A stretch of DNA of 28,259 nucleotides from positions 1 to 28,259 of the forward strand of contig JAFUWR010000250.1 in the NCBI GenBank assembly GCA_017471125.1, given 5' to 3'. Shown here one piece after another: positions 6,347 to 14,517 of this stretch. The stretch is from Clostridia bacterium (GTDB lineage: Bacteria; Bacillota; Clostridia; Christensenellales; Aristaeellaceae). A program made the position numbers and the translations under genes. The notes beneath the pieces are model-generated. The model was not told where the DNA came from and did not search any database. It saw nothing but the letters and a program-made list of their open reading frames with translations. How positions within the stretch are numbered: position 1 is the first letter of the stretch; each line of letters begins with the position of its first letter.

Positions 6347-8611
6347 TTATCCGTTCAATTGCTCCAGCGCGTCGGCCACAAAGTTTTCAGAAAGCTGGCC
6401 GTCCCCGAAGCTATACAGCCCGCGCAGGGGCATGTAATTCATCATGGCGAGGTTCATCTCGTCGGTGATGGCCTCCTTCGCGGCGTCGGAGTCCTCGCCG
6501 CCGGACTGGAAGGTGGCGGTCATGGCCTCGATGACGGGCCGCAGGACCGCCTTGGCGCGGGGGTCCTTGAGGATGTCCATGAGGATGCTGTTCTCGTCGT
6601 AATGGACCGGCAGGGCGGCGGTGGACTCGACATGGACGGTGGCCCTGACCGGCAGGTCCCGGGAGGACGCGCCCACTTCGATGGTGAAATCGCCGGTCTC
6701 CACGTGCCAGTCGTGAAGGTCGCCGTTCCAGTAGGCGAAGGCCCGCTTGCCGAGGGTGAAGGTCACGTCCTTCATCTCGCCGGGGTTCAGCAGCACCTTC
6801 TCGTAGCCCTTGAGCTCCCGCACCGGGCGCGGCACGTCGGAGTCCGCGTCGCCCACGTAGAGCTGCACCACGGCCTTGCCGGGGCGGGCGCCGGTGTTTT
6901 TGACGGCGACGGTGACGGTAAGGGTATCGGTATCCTTGATACGGTCCGCGGACAGCCGCAGGTCGGAATACTCGAAGGTGGTGTAGGACAGGCCGTGGCC
7001 GAAGGGGAACAGCACGTCCATCCTCTTCTTGTCGTAATAGCGGTAGCCCACGAACACGCCCTCGCGGTACTCGGTGCCCTTGGCGGAGCCGCCGTAGAAC
7101 AGGTAGGAGGGGTTGTCCTCGAGCCTCAGCGGGATGGTCTCGGCCAGGTGGCCGGAGGGGTTCACGTCGCCGTACAGCACGCGCACGGTGGCGAGGCCCA
7201 CCGCCTGCCCGCCCAGGTACGCCTCGAGCACGGCCCTGACCTTGCCGATCCAGGGCATCTCCACCGGGGAGCCGTTGTGCAGCACCACCACGGTGTTGGG
7301 GTTGGCGTCCGCCACGGCTTCGATGACCCTGACCTGGCTCTCGGGCATGCGCATGTGGGCGCGGTCGTAGCCCTCGGACTCGTAGGCGTCCGGCAGGCCC
7401 GCGAACACCACGGCCACCTTCGCCGTCTTCGCCGCGGCCACGGCCTCCTCAAGCAGCGCGTCGGGCGCGGCGTCCGCGGCCAGGTCGTAGCCCTGGGCGT
7501 AGGTCACCTTCATGCCCGCGGCGGCCTCCAGGGCGCTGGTGGTCTTGAAGCTGTTGATGTGGCTGGAGCCGCCGCCCTGGTAGCGGGGCTTCTTCGCGAA
7601 CTCGCCGATGAAGGCCACGTCGTCGCCCTTCGACAGGGGCAGTATGCCGCCCTCGTTCTTCAACAGCACCATGCACTCCCCGGCGATCTCGGCGGCAAGC
7701 TGATGCTGGGCCTCCTTGTCCCAGGGGGTGTCGGGCCTGGCGTTCTCGGTGAAGCGGTAGACGATGTTCAGGATGCGCTCGCAGGCCAGGTCCAGCTTGG
7801 CCTCGTCCAGCTTTCCAGCCTTCACGGCCTCCACGATCTTCCTGTCGTTCACGCCGAAGGAGGACGGCATCTCCAGGTCCAGCCCCGCCGCCACGCCCGC
7901 GGGCCGATCGGAAACCGCGCCCCAGTCGGACACCACGAAGCCGTCGAAGCCCCACTCGTTGCGCAGCACGTCGGTGAGCAGCCAGGGGTTCTCGGAGGCG
8001 TAGACGCCGTTTACGCGGTTGTAGGAGCACATGACCGTCCAGGGCTTGGAGCGCTTGACCGGGGTCTCGAAGCCGGGGAAGTAGATCTCCCGCAGCGTGC
8101 GCTCGTCCACCTCCGAGGAGGAGGACATGCGGCGATGCTCCTGGTTGTTGGCGGCGAAGTGCTTGATGGAGGTGCCCACGTTCCGGCTCTGCACGCCGTC
8201 GATGAACGCCGAAGCCGCCTCCCCGGCCAGGTAGGGGTCCTCCGAGTAATATTCAAAGTTCCGGCCGCACAGCGGGGAGCGCTTGATGTTCACCGCCGGG
8301 CCCAGCACCACGGCCAGCCCCTCGTGCTGGCAGGCGTCGCCGATGGCCTTGCCCATGCGCGTGAGCAGCGCCCGGTCGAAGGACGCCGCGGTGGCGCAGG
8401 CCGCGGGGAAGCACACCGCCTTGATGGACTCGTTGACGCCCAGGTGGTCGCCGCCCTGGTCCTGCTTGCGCAGGCCGTGGGGACCGTCGGACACCATCAC
8501 CGCCGGGATGCCCAGCCGCTCGACGGCCTTCGTGTGCCAGAAGTCGCCGCCGGAGCACAGGCCGGCCTTTTCCTCAAGGGTCAGTTGGGAAACCAATGCC
8601 TTTATATCCAT
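6347..8611 (-). CDS. GH3 beta-glucosidase
   Basis: 754 residues with the full GH3 layout: N-terminal barrel (about 1-290) with SDGPHGLR, KHFAANNQE (150-158) and nucleophile D229 in GFVVSDWGAV; the C-terminal alpha/beta sandwich (about 310-540, ending FPFGHGLSYTTFEYSDL); and a fibronectin-III-like domain (about 560-660). A short C-terminal tail follows. No signal peptide is present, so it acts inside the cell on beta-linked gluco- or xylo-oligosaccharides; family knowledge does not fix the sugar. AAAGGAGAT precedes the ATG. It is followed after 18 nt by the GH1 gene and separated from the GH2 gene by a 93-bp spacer filled by an inverted repeat. Confidence 0.93.
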   Translation of the reverse strand: MDIKALVSQLTLEEKAGLCSGGDFWHTKAVERLGIPAVMVSDGPHGLRKQDQGGDHLGVNESIKAVCFPAACATAASFDRALLTRMGKAIGDACQHEGLAVVLGPAVNIKRSPLCGRNFEYYSEDPYLAGEAASAFIDGVQSRNVGTSIKHFAANNQEHRRMSSSSEVDERTLREIYFPGFETPVKRSKPWTVMCSYNRVNGVYASENPWLLTDVLRNEWGFDGFVVSDWGAVSDRPAGVAAGLDLEMPSSFGVNDRKIVEAVKAGKLDEAKLDLACERILNIVYRFTENARPDTPWDKEAQHQLAAEIAGECMVLLKNEGGILPLSKGDDVAFIGEFAKKPRYQGGGSSHINSFKTTSALEAAAGMKVTYAQGYDLAADAAPDALLEEAVAAAKTAKVAVVFAGLPDAYESEGYDRAHMRMPESQVRVIEAVADANPNTVVVLHNGSPVEMPWIGKVRAVLEAYLGGQAVGLATVRVLYGDVNPSGHLAETIPLRLEDNPSYLFYGGSAKGTEYREGVFVGYRYYDKKRMDVLFPFGHGLSYTTFEYSDLRLSADRIKDTDTLTVTVAVKNTGARPGKAVVQLYVGDADSDVPRPVRELKGYEKVLLNPGEMKDVTFTLGKRAFAYWNGDLHDWHVETGDFTIEVGASSRDLPVRATVHVESTAALPVHYDENSILMDILKDPRAKAVLRPVIEAMTATFQSGGEDSDAAKEAITDEMNLAMMNYMPLRGLYSFGDGQLSENFVADALEQLNG

Positions 8612-8626
8612 GCTCGATCTCCTTTC

Positions 8627-8694
8627 GGGCGCTGGGGGCAGCGCCCCTACATCTTCGCGGGATGTATACCGTAGGGGCGCTGCCCTCAGCGCCC
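8627..8694. repeat. Palindromic intergenic repeat with 24-bp arms
   Basis: GGGCGCTG..CGCCCCTAC (8627-8650) and its inverse (8671-8694) match at 23 of 24 positions around a 20-bp loop. The right arm is repeated exactly at 19272-19295, and related GTAGGGGCGGC palindromes occur at 14472-14496 and near 19362-19384. It behaves like a dispersed REP-type element. It lies between two co-directional genes and could stabilise or segment the mRNA. Confidence 0.8.
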
Positions 8695-8704
8695 GCGTTA
8701 TCGA

Positions 8705-11140
8705 TTACCGTATGTCGTATACGCTTCGCACTGCAACGTTCTCGGCCTTGCCCCGCAGTATCCTGACCCTCCGTTCGCCGCCGTTCATGTCGAAGTAGTT
8801 GTCCTCGAGCACGGTATCGGGGCCGCAGAGGAGCTCGACGGACCGGGCGTAGGCCCTGGCGGTGACGACGATCTCGTCGCCCTCGACGCGGGCGGTGAGG
8901 CCGGGGTCCGCGAAGCGGAAGTGCTTGGGGGCGCAGAACAGCACGCTGCCGCTGCCGACGGTCTGACCGGCTTCATCCACCAGCTCATAGGCGTAGTAGC
9001 AGTCGTGGAAGCCCTGGCCGGTGAAGTCCTGGGGCTCAGACAGCCACTGGGCGGTCAGCGCGGGCACGCGCACGTCGAAGCTGCCCTCCATGATGACCGA
9101 GGCGTCCGGCCGGCGCAGGCTCCACCTGGCCGTGCCGACGAATTCCCGGGGCGTCTCGTTGGACACGTTCAGCCGGGCAGTCATGCGGTCGGGCTGGTGC
9201 TCGGCGTTGACGTTGGGGTCCTGGGACAGTATGCCGTCCTCCTCGCAGGAGATCAGCACCGGCGCGAAGAACCGCTTCTCATAGTAGTGCAGCGCCTTCC
9301 AGCGGCCGTGGTAGTCGATGCTGGACCAGCTCACCACCGGCCAGCAGTCGTTCAGCTGCCACACGATGGCGCCCATGCACTCGCCCCGGTGCCGCCGCCA
9401 GTGCTCCACGCCGTACTGCATGGCCTGGGCCTGCAAGAGCTGGGAGGCGTACACGAAGGCGTCGAAGGAGGTGGGGTACAGGTAGGTCTGGGACAGGTAC
9501 TCCGCGATGCGGCCGTTGGCCGAGGCGTTGCGCTGGTGCCGCTCCATGACGTAGGAGAAGGGGTTGCGGTCCTCCGGCTCCGTGAAGCCCTCGATGGTGG
9601 CCATGCAGGGGAAGGACTGGAAGCCGAACTCCGAGGCGTAGCGGAAGGTGAACTTCCGGTACTCGGTGAAGGGCTTGAGCCCGTGCCACACGTCCCAGTA
9701 GTGCACGTCGCCGCGATGCGGGTCGTTGGGGGCGTCGAAGCTCCCGCCGCTGGACGGGCTGGACGGCCAGTAGAACGTGTCCGGGTCCTCCTGCTTGAGC
9801 ACCTGCGGGATGATGTACTCGTACATCTTGATGTAGTCCGCGGCCTGCTTTTTCTCGGTCACCCACTCGCCCTGGTCCACGAAGCTCTCCATCTCGTTGT
9901 TGCCGCACCACAGCGCCAGCGAGGCGTGGTGGCGCAGGCGGCGGACGTTGTCGGTGAACTCGGCGCGGATGTTCTGGTCGAATGCATCGGTCAGCTCGTA
10001 CACCGCGCAGGCGAACATGAAGTCCTGCCACACCAGCAGGCCCAGCTCGTCGCAGATGTCGTAGAACCAGTCGTCCGGGTAGTGGCCGCCGCCCCAGACG
10101 CGCACGGAATTCATGTTTGCCAGCCGCGCGTCCTCCAGCAGGCGGCGGGTGCGCTCGGGACTGCGGCGGGGGAGGATGTTGTCCTCGGGGATGTAGTCCG
10201 CGCCCATGGCGAACACCTTCACGCCGTTGACCATGTGGCAGAAGCTCTCGCCATACTCGTCCTGCTCCCGGCAGATGGTCAGCGTCCGCAGGCCGACGCG
10301 GTTCTCCCAGCGGTCCAGTTCGACGCCGTCCAGGGACAGCGCCACCTCGACCCGGTACAGGGGCTGCCCGCCCAGGCCCGCGGGCCACCACAGGTCGGGG
10401 TCGTCGATGACGACCGCGCAGTCCTTGCCCGCGCCCGAATAGACCGTGCCGTCGGGGGCGGTGACCTTCACGTCCACGCGCAGCGCGCCGCCGCCGTACC
10501 GGGCGACGTGGGTCGCGACGGACAGGGTGACCCTACCGTCCGCGTGGCGCTGCCGGATCAGCACGTCGCGGATGCGGGCGCGGTCGAAGGCGACGATCTT
10601 GATGTCCCGCCAGATGCCGCAGTCGGGCAGGCGCGGGCCCCAGTCCCAGCCGAACATGCAGTGGGCCTTGCGCAGGAAGGGGAAGCCCTCCATGGCGTCG
10701 CTGGAGCCCTCCACCCGATGGGCGGCGAAGGCGTCGCGGATGAACTTGGTGGGGGAGGAAAACACGACGGCGATCTCGTTCTCCCCTGGCTTCAACAGGG
10801 ACTTGACGTCGTACTCCCAGGTGCGGTGCATGTTGTTGGCTGTGCCGACCGACTGGCCGTTCAACTCGATCGTCGCCAGCGTGTCCAGGCCCTCGCAGCG
10901 CAGCAGCACGCGGTCCCGGGCCAGTATGTCCTCCGGCACGTCGAAGGCGCGGGCGTAGCGGAAGTCGTGCTCCATCCATCGGAGCGCCTCCGTCTCGTTG
11001 TCCCGCCAATAGGGGTCTTTAAGCTCGCCTGCCGCGATCAGGTCGGCGTAGACGCTGCCGGGCACCGTCGCGGCATGCCAGGGGCCGGGGACGTCCTCCA
11101 CGCGCATGCGCCACGCCCCGTTGAGCGAAAGGGTTTTCAT
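8705..11140 (-). CDS. GH2 beta-mannosidase
   Basis: 811 residues from the ATG at 11140, which has AGGAGGG about 8 nt upstream; the frame stays open far upstream, but that part is a shadow of the next gene. The N-terminal sugar-binding domain opens SLNGAWRM and carries WMEHDFRYARAFDVP. The signature FGWDWGPRLPDCGIWRDI (163-180) is typical of beta-mannosidases, as is RVWGGGHYPDDWFYDICDELG (347-367). Acid/base E416 lies in ALWCGNNEME and the nucleophile E504 in ASEFGFQSFP. No signal peptide. It probably releases mannose from beta-mannooligosaccharides in the cytoplasm, in line with the GH1 and GH3 genes downstream. Confidence 0.92.
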   Translation of the reverse strand: MKTLSLNGAWRMRVEDVPGPWHAATVPGSVYADLIAAGELKDPYWRDNETEALRWMEHDFRYARAFDVPEDILARDRVLLRCEGLDTLATIELNGQSVGTANNMHRTWEYDVKSLLKPGENEIAVVFSSPTKFIRDAFAAHRVEGSSDAMEGFPFLRKAHCMFGWDWGPRLPDCGIWRDIKIVAFDRARIRDVLIRQRHADGRVTLSVATHVARYGGGALRVDVKVTAPDGTVYSGAGKDCAVVIDDPDLWWPAGLGGQPLYRVEVALSLDGVELDRWENRVGLRTLTICREQDEYGESFCHMVNGVKVFAMGADYIPEDNILPRRSPERTRRLLEDARLANMNSVRVWGGGHYPDDWFYDICDELGLLVWQDFMFACAVYELTDAFDQNIRAEFTDNVRRLRHHASLALWCGNNEMESFVDQGEWVTEKKQAADYIKMYEYIIPQVLKQEDPDTFYWPSSPSSGGSFDAPNDPHRGDVHYWDVWHGLKPFTEYRKFTFRYASEFGFQSFPCMATIEGFTEPEDRNPFSYVMERHQRNASANGRIAEYLSQTYLYPTSFDAFVYASQLLQAQAMQYGVEHWRRHRGECMGAIVWQLNDCWPVVSWSSIDYHGRWKALHYYEKRFFAPVLISCEEDGILSQDPNVNAEHQPDRMTARLNVSNETPREFVGTARWSLRRPDASVIMEGSFDVRVPALTAQWLSEPQDFTGQGFHDCYYAYELVDEAGQTVGSGSVLFCAPKHFRFADPGLTARVEGDEIVVTARAYARSVELLCGPDTVLEDNYFDMNGGERRVRILRGKAENVAVRSVYDIR

Positions 11141-11177
11141 CGTGAGCCCTCCTGTGTGTGTATATTTATCCAGCATC

Positions 11178-11206
11178 ACATGGGGCACCGTGACGGTGCC
11201 CCATGT
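11178..11206. terminator. Strong hairpin between oxidoreductase and GH2 genes
   Basis: ACATGGGGCACC/GGTGCCCCATGT is a 12-bp perfect stem with a 5-nt loop. Neither side has a good T-run (plus side GTGTTTCCCG). It may act as a partial terminator or as an mRNA-processing or stability element between the two minus-strand genes. Confidence 0.5.
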
Positions 11207-11223
11207 GTTTCCCGTTTTCCGTG

Positions 11224-12195
11224 TCAGTAGCCCATGCTCTTCAGGGCCTCGTCCATGACCCTGGCGTTTTGCAGCGAGAAGGCGTTGGTGACGAAGGGGG
11301 TCTCCTCCCCGGCGACGCACCGGCCGAGCTGCTCCACCTCGAGCTTGTAGTTGTGCGGGGTCATGACGGTCTTTGTCTCGCAGACGCCGTCCACGCAGAC
11401 GGTGTACTTCAATTCGCCGCACTGGTTGAATTCGCTGTCGTTGACGATGTAGCCCCGCTCGCCGTGGATGATACAGCGGTCGATGCGCTTGTCCTGCTCG
11501 GTGGCCAGCACCATGCCGCAGGAGAAGGTGGCCCGCGCCCCGGACGGGAAGGTCAGAAGCCCCGTCGTGCAGGCGTCCACGTTGCGGTCGGAGAAGGTGG
11601 CCACGGCCTTGACGCTGTCGGGGGCCTCGCCCAGCAGCCACTGGATCTGGGTGGTGCAGTAGCAGCCCAGGTCGTACAGCGCGCCGCCGAAGGTCTCCCG
11701 GCGCATGCGGATGTTGGACACGTCGTAGTCCGAGGTCATGAAGCTGGAGTCCATGTAGAGGATCCTCCCCAGCCGGGGCAGCTCCGCCTTGACGGCGGCG
11801 GTCAGCGGGCTGTGCAGGTAGGCGTAGGCCTCCATCAGGTAGACGCCGTTGGCCTCGGCGCAGGCCACCAGCGCCGCCGCCTCCGCCGCGGTGGGGGCCA
11901 GCGGCTTTTCGCACAGCACGTGCTTGCCGGCCTTGAGGGCGCGCATGGCCCACTCCACGTGCAGGTGGTTCGGCAGGGGGATGTACACGGCCTCCACCTT
12001 CGGGTCGTTCAGCAGCGCGTCGTAGCTGTCGTAGGCGCGCTCGAAGCCGAACTCGGCCTGATACGCCTGGGCCTTCTCCATCGAGCGGCCCGCGATGGCG
12101 TACAGATGGCAGTTCTCCGCCTGCACCATGCCGGGGATGGTCTGCCCCCTGGCGATGCCCGCGGTGCCCAGCACGCCCCAGTTGATCTTGCGCAT
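11224..12195 (-). CDS. Gfo/Idh/MocA family NAD(P)-dependent oxidoreductase
   Basis: 323 residues from the ATG at 12195 (AAGGAGG 9 nt upstream). The N-terminal Rossmann domain (about 1-120) has GVLGTAGIAR as dinucleotide loop, VYIPLPNHLH, and the family's CEKPLA motif (E96-K97-P98). The C-terminal alpha/beta domain (about 125-320) carries MEAYAYLHSP and GGALYDLGCY. Members oxidise or reduce sugars, inositols and amino-sugars; the substrate cannot be told from sequence. It lies upstream of three glycosidase genes, so a role in processing a released sugar is a reasonable inference. Confidence 0.88.
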   Translation of the reverse strand: MRKINWGVLGTAGIARGQTIPGMVQAENCHLYAIAGRSMEKAQAYQAEFGFERAYDSYDALLNDPKVEAVYIPLPNHLHVEWAMRALKAGKHVLCEKPLAPTAAEAAALVACAEANGVYLMEAYAYLHSPLTAAVKAELPRLGRILYMDSSFMTSDYDVSNIRMRRETFGGALYDLGCYCTTQIQWLLGEAPDSVKAVATFSDRNVDACTTGLLTFPSGARATFSCGMVLATEQDKRIDRCIIHGERGYIVNDSEFNQCGELKYTVCVDGVCETKTVMTPHNYKLEVEQLGRCVAGEETPFVTNAFSLQNARVMDEALKSMGY

Positions 12196-12215
12196 AGATG
12201 ATCCTCCTTGTATGA

Positions 12216-13019
12216 TTATAAATATCTCGCCAGCGCGGCGGCGATGCCGTTGTCGTTGTTGGACAGCGTGACCGCGTCGGCGGCGGCTTTCACGTCCGAG
12301 GAGGCGTTGCCCATCGCCACGCCCAGCCCCGCGGCGCGGAGCATGGGGATGTCGTTCTCCGAGTCGCCGAAGGCGATGGCCTCGGCGGGGTCGACGCCCG
12401 CGGCGCGGCACACGGCGAGGAGGCCCTGGCCCTTGTCCACGTCGGCGGGGATGACCTCCAGGTAGAACGCGGCGGTCTGCACCACGCTGAGGCCTGTGGG
12501 CAGCAGCGCGGCGATCCGGGCCTGCACGGCCTTGATCTCGTCGGGCTGTACCGACATCAATATCTTGCACGGCGCGAAGCCGAGCCCGTCGGCCAGGCTT
12601 GGCCACTCCACGCAGGTCATGTTATTATTGCGGCACTCGTAGTCCACCTTGTAGCCGCTTTTGTCGGTGACATAGAACCGGACGCCGTCGTCCAGTATGG
12701 GCGTCACCGGCAGCGCCTCGAGGGCCCGAAGCACGTATCGCGCGTCCTCCATGTCCATCGTCCGGGTGTGGAGCACCGCGCCGGTGGCGGCGTCCACGAT
12801 GGCCCCGCCGTTGTAGGCCATCAGCAGTCCGCCGTGGGCGGACAGTTCGAGGGCGTCGCGCTCCCGGTACAGCCCCGGCAGGGGCCGCGCCGACGCCAGT
12901 GCCAGCCGTATGCCCGCCGCCTGCGCCGCCATCAGCGCGTCGCGGGTGGGCGGGTCGATGGTCTTGCGGTCGTTGTTCAGCGTGCCGTCCAGGTCCATGG
13001 CGATCAGGCGGTACTTCAT
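12216..13019 (-). CDS. Cof-type HAD-superfamily phosphatase
   Basis: 267 residues. Motif I is MDLDGTLNND with nucleophile D9 and acid/base D11; motif II is LALASARP; a Lys lies in GFAPCKILM/VDKGQGL; motif IV is FGDSENDIPML near residue 215. A large cap domain lies between motifs II and III, as in the Cof (type IIB) subfamily that dephosphorylates sugar phosphates or cofactors. Its ATG overlaps the stop of the upstream membrane-protein gene by 4 bp (ATGA), implying translational coupling; no strong separate SD is needed. It ends 20 nt before the oxidoreductase gene. Confidence 0.9.
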   Translation of the reverse strand: MKYRLIAMDLDGTLNNDRKTIDPPTRDALMAAQAAGIRLALASARPLPGLYRERDALELSAHGGLLMAYNGGAIVDAATGAVLHTRTMDMEDARYVLRALEALPVTPILDDGVRFYVTDKSGYKVDYECRNNNMTCVEWPSLADGLGFAPCKILMSVQPDEIKAVQARIAALLPTGLSVVQTAAFYLEVIPADVDKGQGLLAVCRAAGVDPAEAIAFGDSENDIPMLRAAGLGVAMGNASSDVKAAADAVTLSNNDNGIAAALARYL

Positions 13020-13558
13020 GCGGCCTCGCCCCTCTCGGCCTCGCGCCGCTCGGCGTCGGCCCTCTCTGTCTCCCGCGCCCTGCGCCTGCGGCGGCGGACC
13101 GCCCGGTGCGCGTAATTGACGATGCACCCGACGAATATGAGCAGAAGCGGCACCAGCTTCAGCGTCGTGGCCCAGTCGGAGGGCCTTATGCCGTAGATGC
13201 CGAGGTAGACCCCGGCCCCGGCCACCGCCGCGTCCAGCAGCATGATGAGCCACCCGCCCCGGGCGCGGCTCCGGCGGATGACGCAGATCAGCGCGAACAG
13301 CAGGCAGAAGCACAGGAAGATGAGCTTGTAGCCCAGCGCCCGCATCTCCGGAGCCTCGAACACGATGCCCAGGTCCTGTATGAACGGCGTGCCCCGCACG
13401 GCGCTCAAATGGCGGACGCCCGCGGTCCAGGCCCAGAAGTCCTCCAGGCGTATCCACAGCTCGTAGCCCGACAGCGCCAGCAGCGCCACCGCGCCCAGCG
13501 TCACCAGATGCCGCCCGGCCAGCGGCCTGCGGCGGCGCTTGTTTCTTTCGTTGCGCAT
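13016..13558 (-). CDS. Integral membrane protein of unknown function
   Basis: 180 residues. After a basic N-terminus (MRNERNKRRRRP) there are four likely membrane segments: about 18-37, 77-96, 104-123 and 131-148. The last 30 residues are almost all Arg, Glu and Ala. I do not recognise a family. It is 27 nt downstream of the phosphodiesterase gene and overlaps the HAD gene by 4 bp, so the three genes are probably one transcript. The basic ends imply cytoplasmic N- and C-termini. Confidence 0.65.
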   Translation of the reverse strand: MRNERNKRRRRPLAGRHLVTLGAVALLALSGYELWIRLEDFWAWTAGVRHLSAVRGTPFIQDLGIVFEAPEMRALGYKLIFLCFCLLFALICVIRRSRARGGWLIMLLDAAVAGAGVYLGIYGIRPSDWATTLKLVPLLLIFVGCIVNYAHRAVRRRRRRARETERADAERREAERGEAA

Positions 13559-13585
13559 GCGATCACCCTTTGTATTTGGTATGGC

Positions 13586-14401
13586 CTATGGCCGAATTTT
13601 CTCGAAGATGCTGATCTCTCCCCGGGCCTCGATGAGCCGCTGCATGGCCTCCGAGCGCACCGTCCACGCGGCCATGGGCGTGCGGAACGCGAAGCGCTGG
13701 AAGTGGGGGGAGAAGAACCGGCGGGCGTTGGCGTTGTAGGCCACGAAGTCCGGCCGCGTGAAGCCGTTCAGCAGCAGGCCCGCCATCAGGAACGCGCCGA
13801 TCTGGTTGGCGGAGGCGGCGTAGTCCCGCATGGGGCACACGAGCTGGCCCCGCACCACCTGGGGCGCGTTGCGGCGAAACCACGCCACGATCAGCGGGTT
13901 GAAGGATTCGACGAGGTATTCGCCCTCGTAGCCTTGAAGGCGCTCCATCAGCGCCCGGCACAGCCGGGGGTTGTTCCTGCCGCTCTTGAGTTCTATCAGC
14001 AACGGCGTCCGGCCATCCACTAAGTCCAGCGTCTCCCTGAGCGTCGGGATGACGGCTCCCTCCACGCCCATGAGCCGCATGCCCTTCAATTCCGCCAGGG
14101 TGCAGGCGCTCACCCGCCGGGGGTCCCCGGTCAGGCGCTTCAGCGTGTCGTCGTGGAACACCACGACCTCGAAGTCCCGGGTGAACTGTATGTCCAGCTC
14201 CATGCCGTAGCCGCTTTCGCACGCGGCCTCGAACGCCGGGAGCGTGTTCTCCACCACGCCGTTCTCTATGTCGTGCAGTCCGCGGTGGGCGAACAGCCGC
14301 CCCCGCCAGGGCTTCATCCGTCCGCGCCTCGGGTTCGGCGCGGTCATGTACAGCGTCGCCAGCGCGATGATGAGCACCGCCAGCCAGCCGGTCAGTCGCA
14401 T
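13586..14401 (-). CDS. Glycerophosphodiester phosphodiesterase, membrane-anchored
   Basis: 271 residues. An N-terminal hydrophobic segment (about 4-20) anchors or exports the protein. The GDPD barrel follows: FAHRGLH (H39, R40), ENTLPAFEAA (51-60), MELDIQFTRD (E68, D70) and VVFHDDTLKRLT (H83), all catalytic or metal-binding signatures. ELKSGRNN and AAWTVRSEA match later barrel strands. It hydrolyses glycerophosphodiesters to glycerol-3-phosphate and an alcohol. A good promoter lies directly upstream, so it is the first gene of the minus-strand run. Confidence 0.92.
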   Translation of the reverse strand: MRLTGWLAVLIIALATLYMTAPNPRRGRMKPWRGRLFAHRGLHDIENGVVENTLPAFEAACESGYGMELDIQFTRDFEVVVFHDDTLKRLTGDPRRVSACTLAELKGMRLMGVEGAVIPTLRETLDLVDGRTPLLIELKSGRNNPRLCRALMERLQGYEGEYLVESFNPLIVAWFRRNAPQVVRGQLVCPMRDYAASANQIGAFLMAGLLLNGFTRPDFVAYNANARRFFSPHFQRFAFRTPMAAWTVRSEAMQRLIEARGEISIFEKIRP

Positions 14402-14426
14402 AGGTCGTCACCTTTCTTTGTATACT

Positions 14427-14454
14427 ATTATACCGTTTTTTGCCGAAAGGTCAA
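14427..14454 (-). promoter_or_regulatory. Promoter of the phosphodiesterase gene
   Basis: On the minus strand TTGACC (14449-14454) and TATAAT (14427-14432) are 16 bp apart, ending 25 bp before the ATG at 14401. It may also serve the membrane-protein and HAD genes downstream. Confidence 0.75.
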
Positions 14455-14471
14455 CCCTGCCGGAAACACTT

Positions 14472-14496
14472 GTAGGGGCGGCTTTGCCGCCCCTAC
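14472..14496. repeat. REP-like palindrome GTAGGGGCGGC
   Basis: An 11-bp perfect stem GTAGGGGCGGC/GCCGCCCCTAC with TTT loop. No T-run follows on either strand, so termination alone does not explain it. It is related to the repeats at 8627-8694 and 19272-19384. Confidence 0.75.
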
Positions 14497-14517
14497 GGGG
14501 ATCGTTGTTATGATGGC

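Noticed and set aside
4937..8674. 1245-codon plus-strand open frame across the GH1 and GH3 genes
   Set aside because: It is the antisense shadow of two clear glycosidase genes in high-GC DNA, with low-complexity Val/Gly/His composition and no SD.
11141..11953. Upstream extension of the GH2 reading frame (271 codons)
   Set aside because: It is an out-of-frame reading of the oxidoreductase gene. The ATG at 11140 has a strong SD and the canonical GH2 N-terminus.
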